A DNA stretch of 64,000 nt from Miltoncostaea sp963823515 (GCA_963823515.1 CAWGMB010000014.1:62001-126000); one strand, 5' to 3'. Shown: positions 15,329 through 24,192, counted from the first letter of the stretch. Program-made: numbers and translations. The notes: generated by a model from the sequence alone, not told the origin.

Positions 15329-16810
15329 TCACGCGGCCGGGCAGGTGGCCCCTCCGGCGTCAACGTAGCCCTGCCACCTGTCAGACGTCTCCGCAAAGCC
15401 CATGTCGGGATACGCCGCGGCCAGCTGGCCGAGCAGCCTGACGTGGTAGCAGTGGTAGTTGAGGTCCGCCAGATACGTCCTCCACGGCCGGCCGGGCGTC
15501 AGCAGGCCGTAGTAGCTCCACGACCCCGAGTCGTGGTCGGGGAGGTGGCGCTGCAGGGTGAGCGCGGCGCGGTCGGCCAGGTCGCGCGCGAGACCCGCCG
15601 CCGCGCCTCCGCCTGCGGCGCGGTCCAGGATCGCCGCCGCGCCGCGCAGGTTGAGGAGCGTGACCATGAACCCGTTGAGCGCGCCGCCCTTCCAGGGATC
15701 CTCGCCCGGGTAGGCGCGCTCGACGTACCACGGGGCCGGCGCCTGCGAGGGGCCCAGGCGCACCATGCTGCGCACCCCGCCACGGTCCACGTCGACCGTG
15801 AAGGCGGCGAGGGCGCCCAGGGCGGCCTGGGCGAAGCGCCGGTCGCCGGACTCGGCCCGCGCGTGGGCGAAGACCAGGGCCATGCGGGCCTGGGCCATGC
15901 CGGACGTCCCGGGCACGATCGCCTCGGGGTCGCCCTCGCGGTCGTAGTACTCCCAGGCCAGGAAGCGGCGCCCCCTGGCCGAGCGCTCGACGCCCATCGT
16001 GACGAGCGTCTCGGCGAGGCGGACCGCCGGCACGTCGTCGTTCAGGCCCCTCCAGCGGCCCGTGGTGGCGACCGGGTTGACGATGAATCCCTGCCCGGCG
16101 CGGTAGGTGAGAATGATCCCGTCCTCGTCGCGCAGCAGCACGCGGCCACGGGGCGCGCCCCGCGAGGCGAACCACCAGGCGTTGGCGCGCACGGCCCGCG
16201 CGATCGTGGCCCTGCGCCCGGCCGGGGCGCCCGGCGCGTCCGGCGCGAGGTACGTGCGCCACAGGGCGAGCGACCGAGCGAGGTCGGCGTTCTCCACCGA
16301 GCCCGGCACGGAGCTCGCGTACTCGCTCGCCAGAATGCGGTGGGCCGGATCGACGCCGGGCAGGGCCGCCTCGGGCGGTATGGCGATCCCGGTTGGTGGC
16401 GCCGGCGGCTCGGCGAGGACCGCGGCGGGCGGTCCGGACTCCGCGCTCGGGGCGGCGGGCGTCCTCGCGGAGGTCCCGGTCCTCGTCCGCGGTGCGGTCG
16501 GGGGCGCCTCGGCGGTCGTGACCGGCCCAGCCACGGAGACGGGCCGCGGTCGCGTCGTGGCGGGCGCGCGTGGCGCCGGGGTCGGGCGCACCGGCGGGGC
16601 CTCGGGAGCCGCCTCGGGCGGCGCGGGCGCCTCGGGCGGCGCGACGGGCTCGGCCGGGCTCGTCGGCACGACGGCCGGAGCGGGCGCGGGTCCCCGGGCC
16701 ACCGCGACCGGCTCCGCCGGGCTCACGAGCACGGAGGCGCCGGCGAAGCCGACCATCGCGGCGACCAGTCCCAGGGTGATCAATGCGAGGGCCTGCCGTG
16801 CGTGGCTCAC
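15329..16810 (-). CDS. membrane-anchored protein with D-glucuronyl C5-epimerase C-terminal-like domain
   Basis: A 493-residue protein. Residues 7-30 form a signal anchor, and about 30-145 are a Pro/Ala/Thr-rich linker. The rest is an all-helical catalytic-like domain. Its ends resemble the C5-epimerase C-terminal family: GGALNGFMVTLLNLRGAAAILDRA, SGSWSYYGLL and NYHCYHVRLLGQLAAAYPDMGFAETSDRW. In animals this fold epimerises glucuronate in heparan sulfate. In bacteria it may act on a uronic-acid cell-surface polymer, which is inference. The GTG start at 16810 places the anchor at the very N-terminus. Confidence 0.7.
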   Translation of the reverse strand: MSHARQALALITLGLVAAMVGFAGASVLVSPAEPVAVARGPAPAPAVVPTSPAEPVAPPEAPAPPEAAPEAPPVRPTPAPRAPATTRPRPVSVAGPVTTAEAPPTAPRTRTGTSARTPAAPSAESGPPAAVLAEPPAPPTGIAIPPEAALPGVDPAHRILASEYASSVPGSVENADLARSLALWRTYLAPDAPGAPAGRRATIARAVRANAWWFASRGAPRGRVLLRDEDGIILTYRAGQGFIVNPVATTGRWRGLNDDVPAVRLAETLVTMGVERSARGRRFLAWEYYDREGDPEAIVPGTSGMAQARMALVFAHARAESGDRRFAQAALGALAAFTVDVDRGGVRSMVRLGPSQAPAPWYVERAYPGEDPWKGGALNGFMVTLLNLRGAAAILDRAAGGGAAAGLARDLADRAALTLQRHLPDHDSGSWSYYGLLTPGRPWRTYLADLNYHCYHVRLLGQLAAAYPDMGFAETSDRWQGYVDAGGATCPAA

Positions 16811-17240
16811 GACATGCTCGTACCACCGACCCCGGACCGGCGGGGTCCGTCGCTCAGAGGCTGGCCCAGCCCCGGTAGTCCTCGTTCGGGAACGAGCCGG
16901 ACGTGGGAGCTCCGGGTGCCGGCGCGGTGGTCGGGGGCTCGCTCAGGCGATCCGTGCTGAGCGTGGGAGCCGTGCTGCTCTCTTGCGCGACGCTCGAGGG
17001 GTGCTCGGCGAGTGCCACGACGACCTCCAACTCGGGTTCGAAATGTCCGGGCGCGACGGTAGCGGCTCGCTCGGACGGATCCAGGGGTACCCGCCCCGAC
17101 GGATGTCCCTCGTTCACCCCTGTCCGCACGGGAACTGTTGTTATGTCGTTTACAGGAGGATCCACCCGGCTCCGGCCCGGCGCCCCCCATCGCCGCCGAT
17201 CCCTGCCGCCCACGGGCCCCCGGGCGTTATTCTCGCGACC
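16811..17240. other. 430-base gap with a possible small minus-strand gene
   Basis: This gap holds an AT-richer patch (17130-17156) that probably carries promoters, and one weak small reading frame described separately. I see no RNA gene here. A GGGTTCGAA stretch near 17033 resembles a tRNA T-loop but lacks the flanking stems. Confidence 0.4.
16854..17117 (-). CDS. possible small acidic protein, unknown
   Basis: A frame of 87 codons from GTG 17117 (or 91 from GTG 17129) has high third-position GC. It encodes an acidic helix (HFEPELEVVVALAEH) followed by a Pro/Thr/Ser-rich tail ending NEDYRGWASL. No family is recognised and no clear ribosome-binding site is seen. The opposite strand also has an open frame, so this is a weak call. 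Confidence 0.3.
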   Translation of the reverse strand: MNEGHPSGRVPLDPSERAATVAPGHFEPELEVVVALAEHPSSVAQESSTAPTLSTDRLSEPPTTAPAPGAPTSGSFPNEDYRGWASL

Positions 17241-18005
17241 ATGCGGATGACGTTGGTGCGCCACGCGACCCTCCTGCTGGATTTCGCCGGCCACCGGCTG
17301 ATGGTCGATCCGATGCTCGACGCCGCCGCCGCCCGCGGTCCGGTGCGCGGCACGCCCGAGGAGCGGCCGAACCCGCTCGTCGATCTGCCCATGCCGGCCG
17401 CCGAGGCCGCCGCCGCCGTCGAGGCGGTTCTGCTGACCCACACTCACGTCGATCACCTGGACGCGGCCGGGGTCACGTCCCTCGATCCCGGGGCGACGTG
17501 GTTCTGTCAGACCGAGGACCTGGAGGACCTGGAGACGATCGGCCTCGCCGACGTACGGCCCGTTCCGGCCGACGCGCCCCTCGAGTGGAACGGCGTCCGC
17601 ATCCATCGCACGGGCGGCCGCCACGGGCGCGAGGAGGCCGCGGTGAGGAGCCTCGGTCCGGTCAGCGGCTTCGTGCTGAGCGCCGAGGGCGAGCCGACCC
17701 TCTACATCGCGGGCGACACCGTGTGGTGCCCGGAGGTCGAGGACGCCCTCGCCGGGCACTCCCCCGACTGGATCGTCGTCAACGCCGGCGGCGCGCGCTT
17801 CCTGCAGGGCGGCACGATCACGATGGAGTCCGACGACGTGATCGCCGTCGCCGAGGCCGCGCCGTCGGCGCAGGTCGTCGCGGTGCACATGGAGGCGATC
17901 AACCACTGCCTCGAGTCGCGCCCGGCGCTCTCGCGCCGGCTGGAGGAGGCCGGCCTCACGGGGCGGGTCCACGTTCCCGCCGATGGCGAGGCTCTCCCCA
18001 TCTAG
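17241..18005 (+). CDS. metallo-beta-lactamase-fold hydrolase (UlaG-like)
   Basis: A 254-residue protein with the UlaG-type layout. It starts MTLVRHATLLLDFAGHRLMVDPML. The metal-binding motif is LLTHTHVDHLDAAG (HxHxDH). Later metal ligands are in GGRHGREEAA, YIAGDTVWCPEV and VAVHMEAINHC. It should bind one or two metal ions and hydrolyse a small substrate, which is not identifiable. The ATG at 17241 precedes the first strand directly. The TetR gene follows 50 bases later and may control it. Confidence 0.85.
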   Translation: MRMTLVRHATLLLDFAGHRLMVDPMLDAAAARGPVRGTPEERPNPLVDLPMPAAEAAAAVEAVLLTHTHVDHLDAAGVTSLDPGATWFCQTEDLEDLETIGLADVRPVPADAPLEWNGVRIHRTGGRHGREEAAVRSLGPVSGFVLSAEGEPTLYIAGDTVWCPEVEDALAGHSPDWIVVNAGGARFLQGGTITMESDDVIAVAEAAPSAQVVAVHMEAINHCLESRPALSRRLEEAGLTGRVHVPADGEALPI

Positions 18006-18055
18006 GCCGCGGTCGCCCACGGACAAGACCCCCGGCCCTCTGGAAGGATATCGCC

Positions 18056-18670
18056 GTGGCACGGACCCGCCCCGGACTCACCCGTGACGCCATCCTCATG
18101 GCGGCACTCGGGATCATCGACGAGAGCGGTCTGGAGGCCTGCACCATGCGCGCCGTGGCCGCCGAGCTGGGCGTGGAGGCGATGTCCCTCTACTGGCACG
18201 TCCCGGGCAAGGAGGCCCTGCTCGACGGCGTCGTCGAGCGGATGCTCAGTGAGGTCGCCGCGGAGCACAAGGACGAGCACCCGGACTGGCGTCGGCGCCT
18301 CGAGGACTTCGGGCACGCCTATCACCGGGTCCTCCTGCGTCACCCGAACGCCATCCATCTGATCTCCGGGCGGTCCGTCGGGGCCTACATGGCCGCGAGC
18401 AAGATGGCGGAGACGGGCCTGACCACGCTCGAGAACGGCGGCTTCGATCGCGCATCGGCGATCCGGGCGGTGAGGACCGTCACGCGCTTCGTGCTGGGGT
18501 TCGCCCTGCTGGAGGTGAGCACCGCCGCGCCGCACGCACCCGCGCTGGCCGACGCCCCCGCCCTCGAAGACATCGTCGAGGCCGTCCTCAGCGACGACCA
18601 GGAGGAGTTGTTCCGCTTCGGCCTGGACGCCCTGATCGACGGCTTCGAGGCGAAGCTGGGCAGGGCATGA
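18056..18670 (+). CDS. TetR-family transcriptional regulator
   Basis: A 204-residue repressor. The N-terminal helix-turn-helix is GLTRDAILMAALGIIDESGL through TMRAVAAELGVEAMSLYWHVPGKEALLDGV, where the SLYWHVPGKEAL segment is characteristic of TetR proper and close relatives. The C-terminal part is helical and binds a ligand, probably a small hydrophobic molecule. The GTG start has GGAAGGA at eight bases, a good Shine-Dalgarno. Its neighbours (hydrolase upstream, secreted protein downstream on the other strand) give no sure target. Confidence 0.88.
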   Translation: MARTRPGLTRDAILMAALGIIDESGLEACTMRAVAAELGVEAMSLYWHVPGKEALLDGVVERMLSEVAAEHKDEHPDWRRRLEDFGHAYHRVLLRHPNAIHLISGRSVGAYMAASKMAETGLTTLENGGFDRASAIRAVRTVTRFVLGFALLEVSTAAPHAPALADAPALEDIVEAVLSDDQEELFRFGLDALIDGFEAKLGRA

Positions 18671-18763
18671 CCCGCCGCCCGGGGGCCCCGGGGCACGGCG
18701 GCTTCGCGGAGCCCGGCCGGCTCCTGCGGGCAGGCGCGGGCCGGCGGCCGGGCCGCTCGCCGC

Positions 18764-19690
18764 CTATCGGCTGGTCGCGGTGCTCCTGAGGCGTCGCGCG
18801 TACACCACCTCGAAGTCCCTGCCGCGGATGCGCCCCAGGCCGTGTAGGTCGTCGTCGTCCCAGTGCGGGTGCGGCGCTCCGCTGACGTACCAGGGCGAGC
18901 CGTTGTCGGCGAGGATCATCCCGTATCGCTTGAGCGCGACGAGCACCGCGCGCGTCTGGGGCCCGTAGCCGGCCAGCGACACCGACGCCCGCAGCCTCAC
19001 GCGCAGGCCCATCGGCGGCAGGCGCCGGTCGGAGGAGTCGGAGGCCGCGTGGCGCGCGGGGTACACGTAGGCGCGACGGGTCCGGGGAGCGGTGAAGCGC
19101 AGCGCGTGGTCGATCCCGGCGCCCGCCACCTCGTCGTGTCGCGCCAGGCCCGGGAGGATCGGCAGGCCGGCGGCGTCGGCGCTGGTCCAGCCGGCGGGCC
19201 GCAGCGCGTTGGAGCGCAGGTCGAGGATGGCCCCCGACCCGGCGCTCCAGCGTCCGCGTGCCCCGCGGCGGGCGGCGAAGAGCTCGTAGAGGCGGCACGC
19301 GTCGCGATCGAGCATCAGCACGTGCCGGTCACCGCCGCCCTCGATGCGCGGGCGGGCCGGTATCGGGTAGCGGACCCGGTCGGACTCGCCTGCGTAGTCG
19401 AAGCGCACCGGCGATCGGGGCGTGCGCCTGCCGACGACGTTGATCGGGATGCCGTAGCGCCCCTGGTCGCTGAAGTCCGGGTGAGGGCTGCGGCCGAGGC
19501 CGATCGACCGGATCAGCCGGGCCGAGTCCGCCGCCCGCGGAAGGGCGTCCACCCGCTGGTTCCAGACGTTGCCGGGCGGCAGGACGGTGCACGCAGGGGC
19601 GTCGCGGCGGCCGGCGCCGTCGCTCCAGTATCGGCGGGATCGGCCGTGTCGGGGGGGGCCTTCGGCGCCGATGGACACTGCGTGGAGCAC
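18764..19690 (-). CDS. conserved actinobacterial protein of unknown function
   Basis: A 308-residue protein with a distinctive conserved pattern: CTVLPPGNVWNQRVDALPR, YGIPINVV, DRHVLMLDRDACRLYELF, AGSGAILDLRSNALRPAGWTSADAAGLPILPG, IDHALRFTAP, YPARHAAS, LKRYGMILADNGSPWYVSGAP and HWDDDDL. I recall similar secreted proteins in actinobacteria and other soil bacteria but know no tested function. No obvious signal peptide is present from the start used here. That start overlaps the divergent membrane-protein gene by 20 bases, so the true start may be later, just before CTVLPPGN. Confidence 0.65.
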   Translation of the reverse strand: MLHAVSIGAEGPPRHGRSRRYWSDGAGRRDAPACTVLPPGNVWNQRVDALPRAADSARLIRSIGLGRSPHPDFSDQGRYGIPINVVGRRTPRSPVRFDYAGESDRVRYPIPARPRIEGGGDRHVLMLDRDACRLYELFAARRGARGRWSAGSGAILDLRSNALRPAGWTSADAAGLPILPGLARHDEVAGAGIDHALRFTAPRTRRAYVYPARHAASDSSDRRLPPMGLRVRLRASVSLAGYGPQTRAVLVALKRYGMILADNGSPWYVSGAPHPHWDDDDLHGLGRIRGRDFEVVYARRLRSTATSR

Positions 19691-20234
19691 ACTTCGTCGT
19701 CTCTGGCGCTCTGGCGCTCTGGCGCTCTGGCGCGACGTCGGCGGCGCGGTCGGCTGCGCGCTGCTCGGCCTGATCGCGTTCGCCGGCGGCGGGCGGGTGC
19801 CCCTGCTGGGGTGGATCGATCTCGCGATCCACGAGTCCGGACACGTCGCGACCTACGTGCTCCCCGACCTCATCACGGCGATGGCGGGGTCGGTCGCGCA
19901 GGTGGCCGTCCCGCTCGCCATCGCCGGCCACTTCCTGTGGCGGCGCCGGCTGGCGTCGGGGATGCTGTGCCTCACCTGGGCGGGCACGTCGGCGCGGGAC
20001 GCGAGCGTCTACATCGCCGACGCCCCCTACGAACGGCTCGGGCTGATCGGCGGCATCCACGATTGGGCCTTCGCGCTCGGGCCGGAGGGCTTCGACGCGC
20101 TCGGCCGCGCGGGGGCCGTGGCCTCGGGGGTGCACGGCGCGGGCCTGGTCATGGTCGTGGCCGCGGTGGCGGGGTGCCTCGCCCGCCCGCTCCTGACCGG
20201 GCGGCTCGAGTCATCGAGGCGCACGGGCCAATAG
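19671..20234 (+). CDS. membrane protein with HExGH motif (M50-like)
   Basis: A 187-residue protein with about four hydrophobic segments. The stretch IDLAIHESGHVATYVLPDL contains HExxH inside a membrane-facing helix, as in site-2-type metallopeptidases, and a later segment (ARDASVYIADAP...GGIHDWAFALG) may supply a further ligand. Peptidase activity is inference. Four tandem copies of an 8-bp unit lie in codons 11-21, so slippage would shift the frame of most of the protein. The ATG at 19671 is preceded by a G-run rather than a normal Shine-Dalgarno. Confidence 0.6.
   Translation: MDTAWSTLRRLWRSGALALWRDVGGAVGCALLGLIAFAGGGRVPLLGWIDLAIHESGHVATYVLPDLITAMAGSVAQVAVPLAIAGHFLWRRRLASGMLCLTWAGTSARDASVYIADAPYERLGLIGGIHDWAFALGPEGFDALGRAGAVASGVHGAGLVMVVAAVAGCLARPLLTGRLESSRRTGQ
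19701..19732 (+). repeat. octanucleotide tandem repeat, four copies of CTCTGGCG
   Basis: Four exact head-to-tail copies of an 8-base unit lie near the start of the HExGH membrane-protein gene. Eight is not a multiple of three, so gain or loss of one unit changes the reading frame. Confidence 0.9.
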
Positions 20235-20244
20235 TCTTCGGGGC

Positions 20245-21414
20245 ATGCGGATGCGGTTCGGCGTCTTCCTCGCCCCCTATCACCCCCCCGGCGACAACCC
20301 CACCCTCGCGCTCGAGCGCGATCTGGAGCTGATCCAGCGGCTCGACGCGCTCGGGTACGAGGAGGCCTGGGTCGGCGAGCACCACAGCACCGGGTGGGAG
20401 ACGATCGCATCACCCGAGCTGTTCCTGGCCGTCGCGGCCGAGCGGACCCGGCACATACGCCTGGGAACGGGGGTCGTAAGCCTCCCCTACCACCACCCCC
20501 TGATGGTCGCCGACCGCATCGTCCTGCTCGACCACCTCACGCGCGGGCGGATCGACTTCGGCGTCGGCCCGGGCGGCCACCTCACGGACGCGCGGATGCT
20601 GGGCATCGAGGCCGAGCAGCTGCGGCCGCGGATGGCCGAGTCACTCGACGTGATCGTGCGCCTGTTCACCGATCCCACCCCCTTCTCCATCGAGACCGAG
20701 TGGTTCTCGCTCACCGACGCGGTCCTCCAGCTGCGCCCCTTCCAGGATCCCCACCCACCCATCGCCGTCACCAGCATGGAGTCGCCGGCCGGGATGCTGC
20801 TGGCCGGCCGGCACGGGGCGGGGGTTCTCTCGCTCTCGGTGGCACGGGGACCGCGCGGGCCGATCGACCTCGCCGCGCACTGGCGGCTGGCCGAGGAGGA
20901 GGCCGAGCGGTGCGGGCGGACGGTCCATCGCTCCCGGTGGCGGCTGGTGCTGCCGGTGCACCTGGCCGAGACCCGCCGCGAGGCCATCGACGACGCCCGT
21001 GCCGCCGGCGCGGCCTATCTACTCGACTACGCGGAGGCGATCACCGGACGGCCGTGCCCGGTGCCCGGACCCGCCGAGCGCATCGTCGATCAGATGGTGG
21101 AGGCGGGGCACTGGGTGATCGGCACGCCCGACGACGCGATCGCGGCCATCGAGCGCCTCCGAGAACGCTCAGGCGGCTTCGGAGGGTTGCTCGTGTGGGG
21201 CAACGAGTGGGCCTCGCCGGAGAAGTTGCTCCGCAGCTACGAGCTGTTCGCCCGCTACGTCGCCCCCCACTTCCAGGGGTCCCTCGCGGGGATCGACTCC
21301 TCGAACGCCGTCGCCCGCGCGCGGGCCGAGATCAGCGGTCGTGAGAGGGTTGCGGCGATCGAGGCGGCCCAGGTCGCGTACGAGACCGCACGCGACCGCG
21401 CTCCCGGGGCCTGA
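20245..21414 (+). CDS. LLM-class flavin-dependent oxidoreductase (luciferase-like)
   Basis: A 389-residue TIM-barrel protein of the bacterial luciferase family. MRFGVFLAPYHPPGDNP, LGYEEAWVGEHHSTGWETIASPELFLA, RLGTGVVSLPYHHPLMVADR and LDHLTRGRIDFGVGPGG are typical flavin-binding strands. The C-terminal TPDDAIAAIERL is the usual family end. It probably oxidises a small molecule with FMNH2 or F420H2; the cofactor cannot be told from sequence alone. An F420 reductase is encoded elsewhere in the window. Two in-frame ATGs, at 20245 and 20251, are both possible. Confidence 0.88.
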   Translation: MRMRFGVFLAPYHPPGDNPTLALERDLELIQRLDALGYEEAWVGEHHSTGWETIASPELFLAVAAERTRHIRLGTGVVSLPYHHPLMVADRIVLLDHLTRGRIDFGVGPGGHLTDARMLGIEAEQLRPRMAESLDVIVRLFTDPTPFSIETEWFSLTDAVLQLRPFQDPHPPIAVTSMESPAGMLLAGRHGAGVLSLSVARGPRGPIDLAAHWRLAEEEAERCGRTVHRSRWRLVLPVHLAETRREAIDDARAAGAAYLLDYAEAITGRPCPVPGPAERIVDQMVEAGHWVIGTPDDAIAAIERLRERSGGFGGLLVWGNEWASPEKLLRSYELFARYVAPHFQGSLAGIDSSNAVARARAEISGRERVAAIEAAQVAYETARDRAPGA

Positions 21415-21421
21415 CGCCCAG

Positions 21422-21442
21422 GTCGAGCCTCAGGGGCTCGAC
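21422..21442. terminator. short hairpin between convergent genes
   Basis: GTCGAGCC (21422-21429) and GGCTCGAC (21435-21442) pair around a five-base loop just after the luciferase-like gene and over the stop of the opposing gene. Confidence 0.4.
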
Positions 21443-23055
21443 GCCCCCGGGATGCTCGCGACCCTCCGGTAGAGGATGACCCCGTTCTCGCTGAAGACGG
21501 CGGTCCACTTCTTGCTGTAGCGGATGAGGCGGTACCGGGCGCGTAGCCCGATGTAGCCCTCGATGAAGATCGGGCGCAGCGTCGGCCTGTCGAGCGCCAT
21601 CGCCCTCAGGCGCGGGCCGTCCGCGAAGAGGGCCCAGTCGGAGTTGCCGAGACGGGGCAGGAGGAGGATGCGGCGCCGGGCCGACAGGTGGGAGCCGGCG
21701 TTGTTCGTGGCGGCCACGACGGCGTCATCGGGGATCAGGGCGACGGCCTTCTCCATCGCCACGGCCTGCGGGTCCATCGCGAAGGCGTTGCGCGGCGTCC
21801 CGCCGAAGCCCCCGGGGAGCCAGCCCCACAGCGGTAGCGGGCCCTGGAAGACGCCCGCCAGGATCACCGCGCCCACCAGGGTCGCGGCCACCCGTGGCGG
21901 ATGCGCGACGAAATCGGTGACGAAGGTCGAGCGGGAGCGGGCCCGCAGGTGGGCCAGTCCCAGCATCGTCGCCGCCACCATGATCGGGGACAGCAGGATC
22001 GCGTAGTGGTAGTCCACCGTCTGGGCGGGGCCGGTGCTGGCGAACAGGTTGATGAGCAGCTGCGGCACCGCGACGAGGGTCAGTGACGGCGCGGCCAGGG
22101 GCAGCAACAGCAGTGGTAGCAGCAGCGCCAGCAGATAGCCGACGCGCCCCGGGGTGGCGATGATCGCCAGCGCGTCCCAGGGGTGCGTGAGGAAGGTGAT
22201 CGCGATCTCCCTCGGGCCGTCGCCGAGCTTCGAGTAGCGGTCGATGTGCGCGTTGGACGACTGCAGCGCGAACGCCGGCATGATCACGAGGACGGCGACC
22301 ACGACCCAGGCCAGCGACGCTCCAGCGAGGATCACGGCGGCGCGGCGCCGGTCCGGGTGACGGAACCAGAGCCACACGGCGAGGGCCGCGATAAGCAGGC
22401 CCACCTGCTCCTGCGTGAGCGCCGCGAGCGCGGCGCACGCGCCGAGCGTCACCCACCTCGACTCCTCGGCCGCCCAGATGCAGAACAGCAGCAGGGGGGC
22501 GGCGAGCGTCACCGGGTGGAAGTCGAAGAGGGTCGCGTGCTGCACGGCCGGATAGAGCAGGTAGGCGGCGGCCCCCGCGAGGGCGAGGCGGTCGTCCGCG
22601 AGCCAGCGCCGGCCGAGCCAGAACGCGGGCAACGCGCCGGTGGCCACGATCACCGCCTGGGCGACCAGGAGCACCTCGGGGCTCGACCAGATCCACCACA
22701 GCGGCACGAAGAGCACGAGCACCGGGTCGACGTGGGCGCCGAGGCGCGAGAACTGGCGCCCGGTGACGTCGGTCGTCTCGAGCAGGCGGCCCTCGGAGGT
22801 GCTCCAGACGGCCTGCACCATGTTCCCGAGGTCGAACCGCCCGGTCGAGAACCCGCGGTAGCGGAGCACCGAGAGCCATGAGAAGAGGGCCGCGTAGGCG
22901 GCCACCATCCCCCACACCGCGAGGCTCGCCCGATCCTCCAGCCGCCGGCGCCAGCGCGACGACGCCGCCTCGCCCGCCGCCGGGGCAGCAAGGGGCGACC
23001 GGTGACCACCGGTCTCCTCTCGGGGATCCGCCTCGGTACTCGGTCGTGCCGCCAC
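21430..23055 (-). CDS. DUF2079-type polytopic membrane protein
   Basis: A 541-residue protein with an N-terminal soluble stretch of about 45 residues and about 10 membrane helices. RYRGFSTGRFDLGNMVQAVW, LGAHVDPVLVLFVPLWW, DFHPVTLAAPLL and LTQEQVGLLIA are hallmark segments of the DUF2079 family. A soluble C-terminal domain follows (IPDDAVVAATNNAGSHLSARRRILLLP). The family looks like GT-C-type glycosyltransferases, with Asp and His in the first periplasmic loops, but the activity is unknown. The GTG at 23055 is the best start. Confidence 0.82.
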   Translation of the reverse strand: MAARPSTEADPREETGGHRSPLAAPAAGEAASSRWRRRLEDRASLAVWGMVAAYAALFSWLSVLRYRGFSTGRFDLGNMVQAVWSTSEGRLLETTDVTGRQFSRLGAHVDPVLVLFVPLWWIWSSPEVLLVAQAVIVATGALPAFWLGRRWLADDRLALAGAAAYLLYPAVQHATLFDFHPVTLAAPLLLFCIWAAEESRWVTLGACAALAALTQEQVGLLIAALAVWLWFRHPDRRRAAVILAGASLAWVVVAVLVIMPAFALQSSNAHIDRYSKLGDGPREIAITFLTHPWDALAIIATPGRVGYLLALLLPLLLLPLAAPSLTLVAVPQLLINLFASTGPAQTVDYHYAILLSPIMVAATMLGLAHLRARSRSTFVTDFVAHPPRVAATLVGAVILAGVFQGPLPLWGWLPGGFGGTPRNAFAMDPQAVAMEKAVALIPDDAVVAATNNAGSHLSARRRILLLPRLGNSDWALFADGPRLRAMALDRPTLRPIFIEGYIGLRARYRLIRYSKKWTAVFSENGVILYRRVASIPGASSP

Positions 23056-23124
23056 ACGCCCCCTTCGCGGGCCCGCCCGGGCCCATCGTCGCGCCGGGCG
23101 GGACTGTAGAGCACGCGGCCGCCC

Positions 23125-24192
23125 TTACGCGTCCCCGAAGACGCGGTTGAACTCGGCGCGCCACGCGGCGGCCTGGCTGCCGAGGCGGTAGGCGCCCGGT
23201 CCGTTGGCGAGCATGGCCGCGCCCGCGAGGGTGGCGGAGGCGAGCTGCCACTGGCACTGCATCGGCTCCGCGCAGCCCCTCGCACCCGCGGGGATTCCGC
23301 CGGCCTCGGTCAGCACGAGATGGAGCCGCGCAGGGTCGGTTCCGAACCGGGCGGCGTAGCGGGTGAAGACCCTCGGGATCACCTTCCACTCGCGAGCGCT
23401 CATCGGGGTGACCGCACCGGCCCTGAAGGAGTGGTACATCTCGATCCAGACGCCGCCCGCGCGGGCGAGCGCGGGCATCACGCCCCGCCAGGTGGCGCGG
23501 TGCGGAAGACCGTCGTTGCCGAGGTGATGGTGCGCTCCGCGCCCGATCCCGATCGACGTGCTGAAGGCGGGTGCGATGTACATGTGGACGCGCTCGGCGT
23601 AGGTGCCGCCCGCCGGGTGGGGCCGCCCGCTCAGGATCCTCATGGCGACCGAGAGCCGGGCTCCGGGGCTCGCCGGGGACACGACCGGCAGGGGGGCGGG
23701 CCGGCGTGCGATGCGGTAGCCGTTCTTGGTGATGACCAGGCGGCGGGTCGATGCGAGGCGGATCCGCTTGCCGCGGACCGTCTTCACGGAATAGGTGATC
23801 CGGACCCGCCCGTCGTTGAAGCGGTTGCCGAGTTCGTCGATCGCGACCAGGCCGGAGGTGTTGGGGTTCTCGGGATCGTCGATCTCGTCCTGGATCCGAT
23901 CGGCCATCGCCTCCGGCGAGAGCCCCATGATCTCGGACGCGGAGAGCTTCGCCACCCGGTGCGCGTCGTCGCGCCCGCGCGTGTCGAAGATGCCGCCGGG
24001 CCCAGGGTCCTGCCGGAACGCACCCCGGTCCGCGCCCAGCGGCGCCCCCGGCCCGGAGGGGTCGGTCAGGGTGCGAACGGCCGACTGGTCGTCGTAGAGG
24101 ATCGACATCCGGGCGGATGCGGCGGTCGGCGACGCGGCCGCCGCGAGGGCGGTGAGCACCAGCGGGACGGCGAGGCGGGCACGGTTGTTCAC
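23125..24192 (-). CDS. secreted protein of unknown function
   Basis: A 355-residue protein with a clear signal peptide (MNNRARLAVPLVLTALAAAA, then cleavage near ASA-R). The mature protein has SVAMRILSGRPHPAGGTYAERVHMYIAP and VWIEMYHSFRAGAVTPMSAREW, then LHLVLTEAGGIPAGARGC and a Cys-containing pair (GCAEPMQCQWQL). It may be disulfide-linked. The Glu, His and Tyr residues in the middle could form a glycosidase-like site, but I do not recognise the family. It is divergent from the subtilase gene. Confidence 0.6.
   Translation of the reverse strand: MNNRARLAVPLVLTALAAAASPTAASARMSILYDDQSAVRTLTDPSGPGAPLGADRGAFRQDPGPGGIFDTRGRDDAHRVAKLSASEIMGLSPEAMADRIQDEIDDPENPNTSGLVAIDELGNRFNDGRVRITYSVKTVRGKRIRLASTRRLVITKNGYRIARRPAPLPVVSPASPGARLSVAMRILSGRPHPAGGTYAERVHMYIAPAFSTSIGIGRGAHHHLGNDGLPHRATWRGVMPALARAGGVWIEMYHSFRAGAVTPMSAREWKVIPRVFTRYAARFGTDPARLHLVLTEAGGIPAGARGCAEPMQCQWQLASATLAGAAMLANGPGAYRLGSQAAAWRAEFNRVFGDA

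Noticed and set aside
17025..17045. A GGGTTCGAA stretch resembling a tRNA T-loop
   Set aside because: No acceptor, D or anticodon stems can be drawn around it. A similar stretch near 57950 also fails.
16903..17250. A plus-strand frame whose start looks like a lipoprotein signal (VGAVLLSCATLEGC)
   Set aside because: The rest is Arg/Ser-rich, it overlaps the start of the metallo-beta-lactamase-fold gene, and the minus-strand alternative has better codon use.
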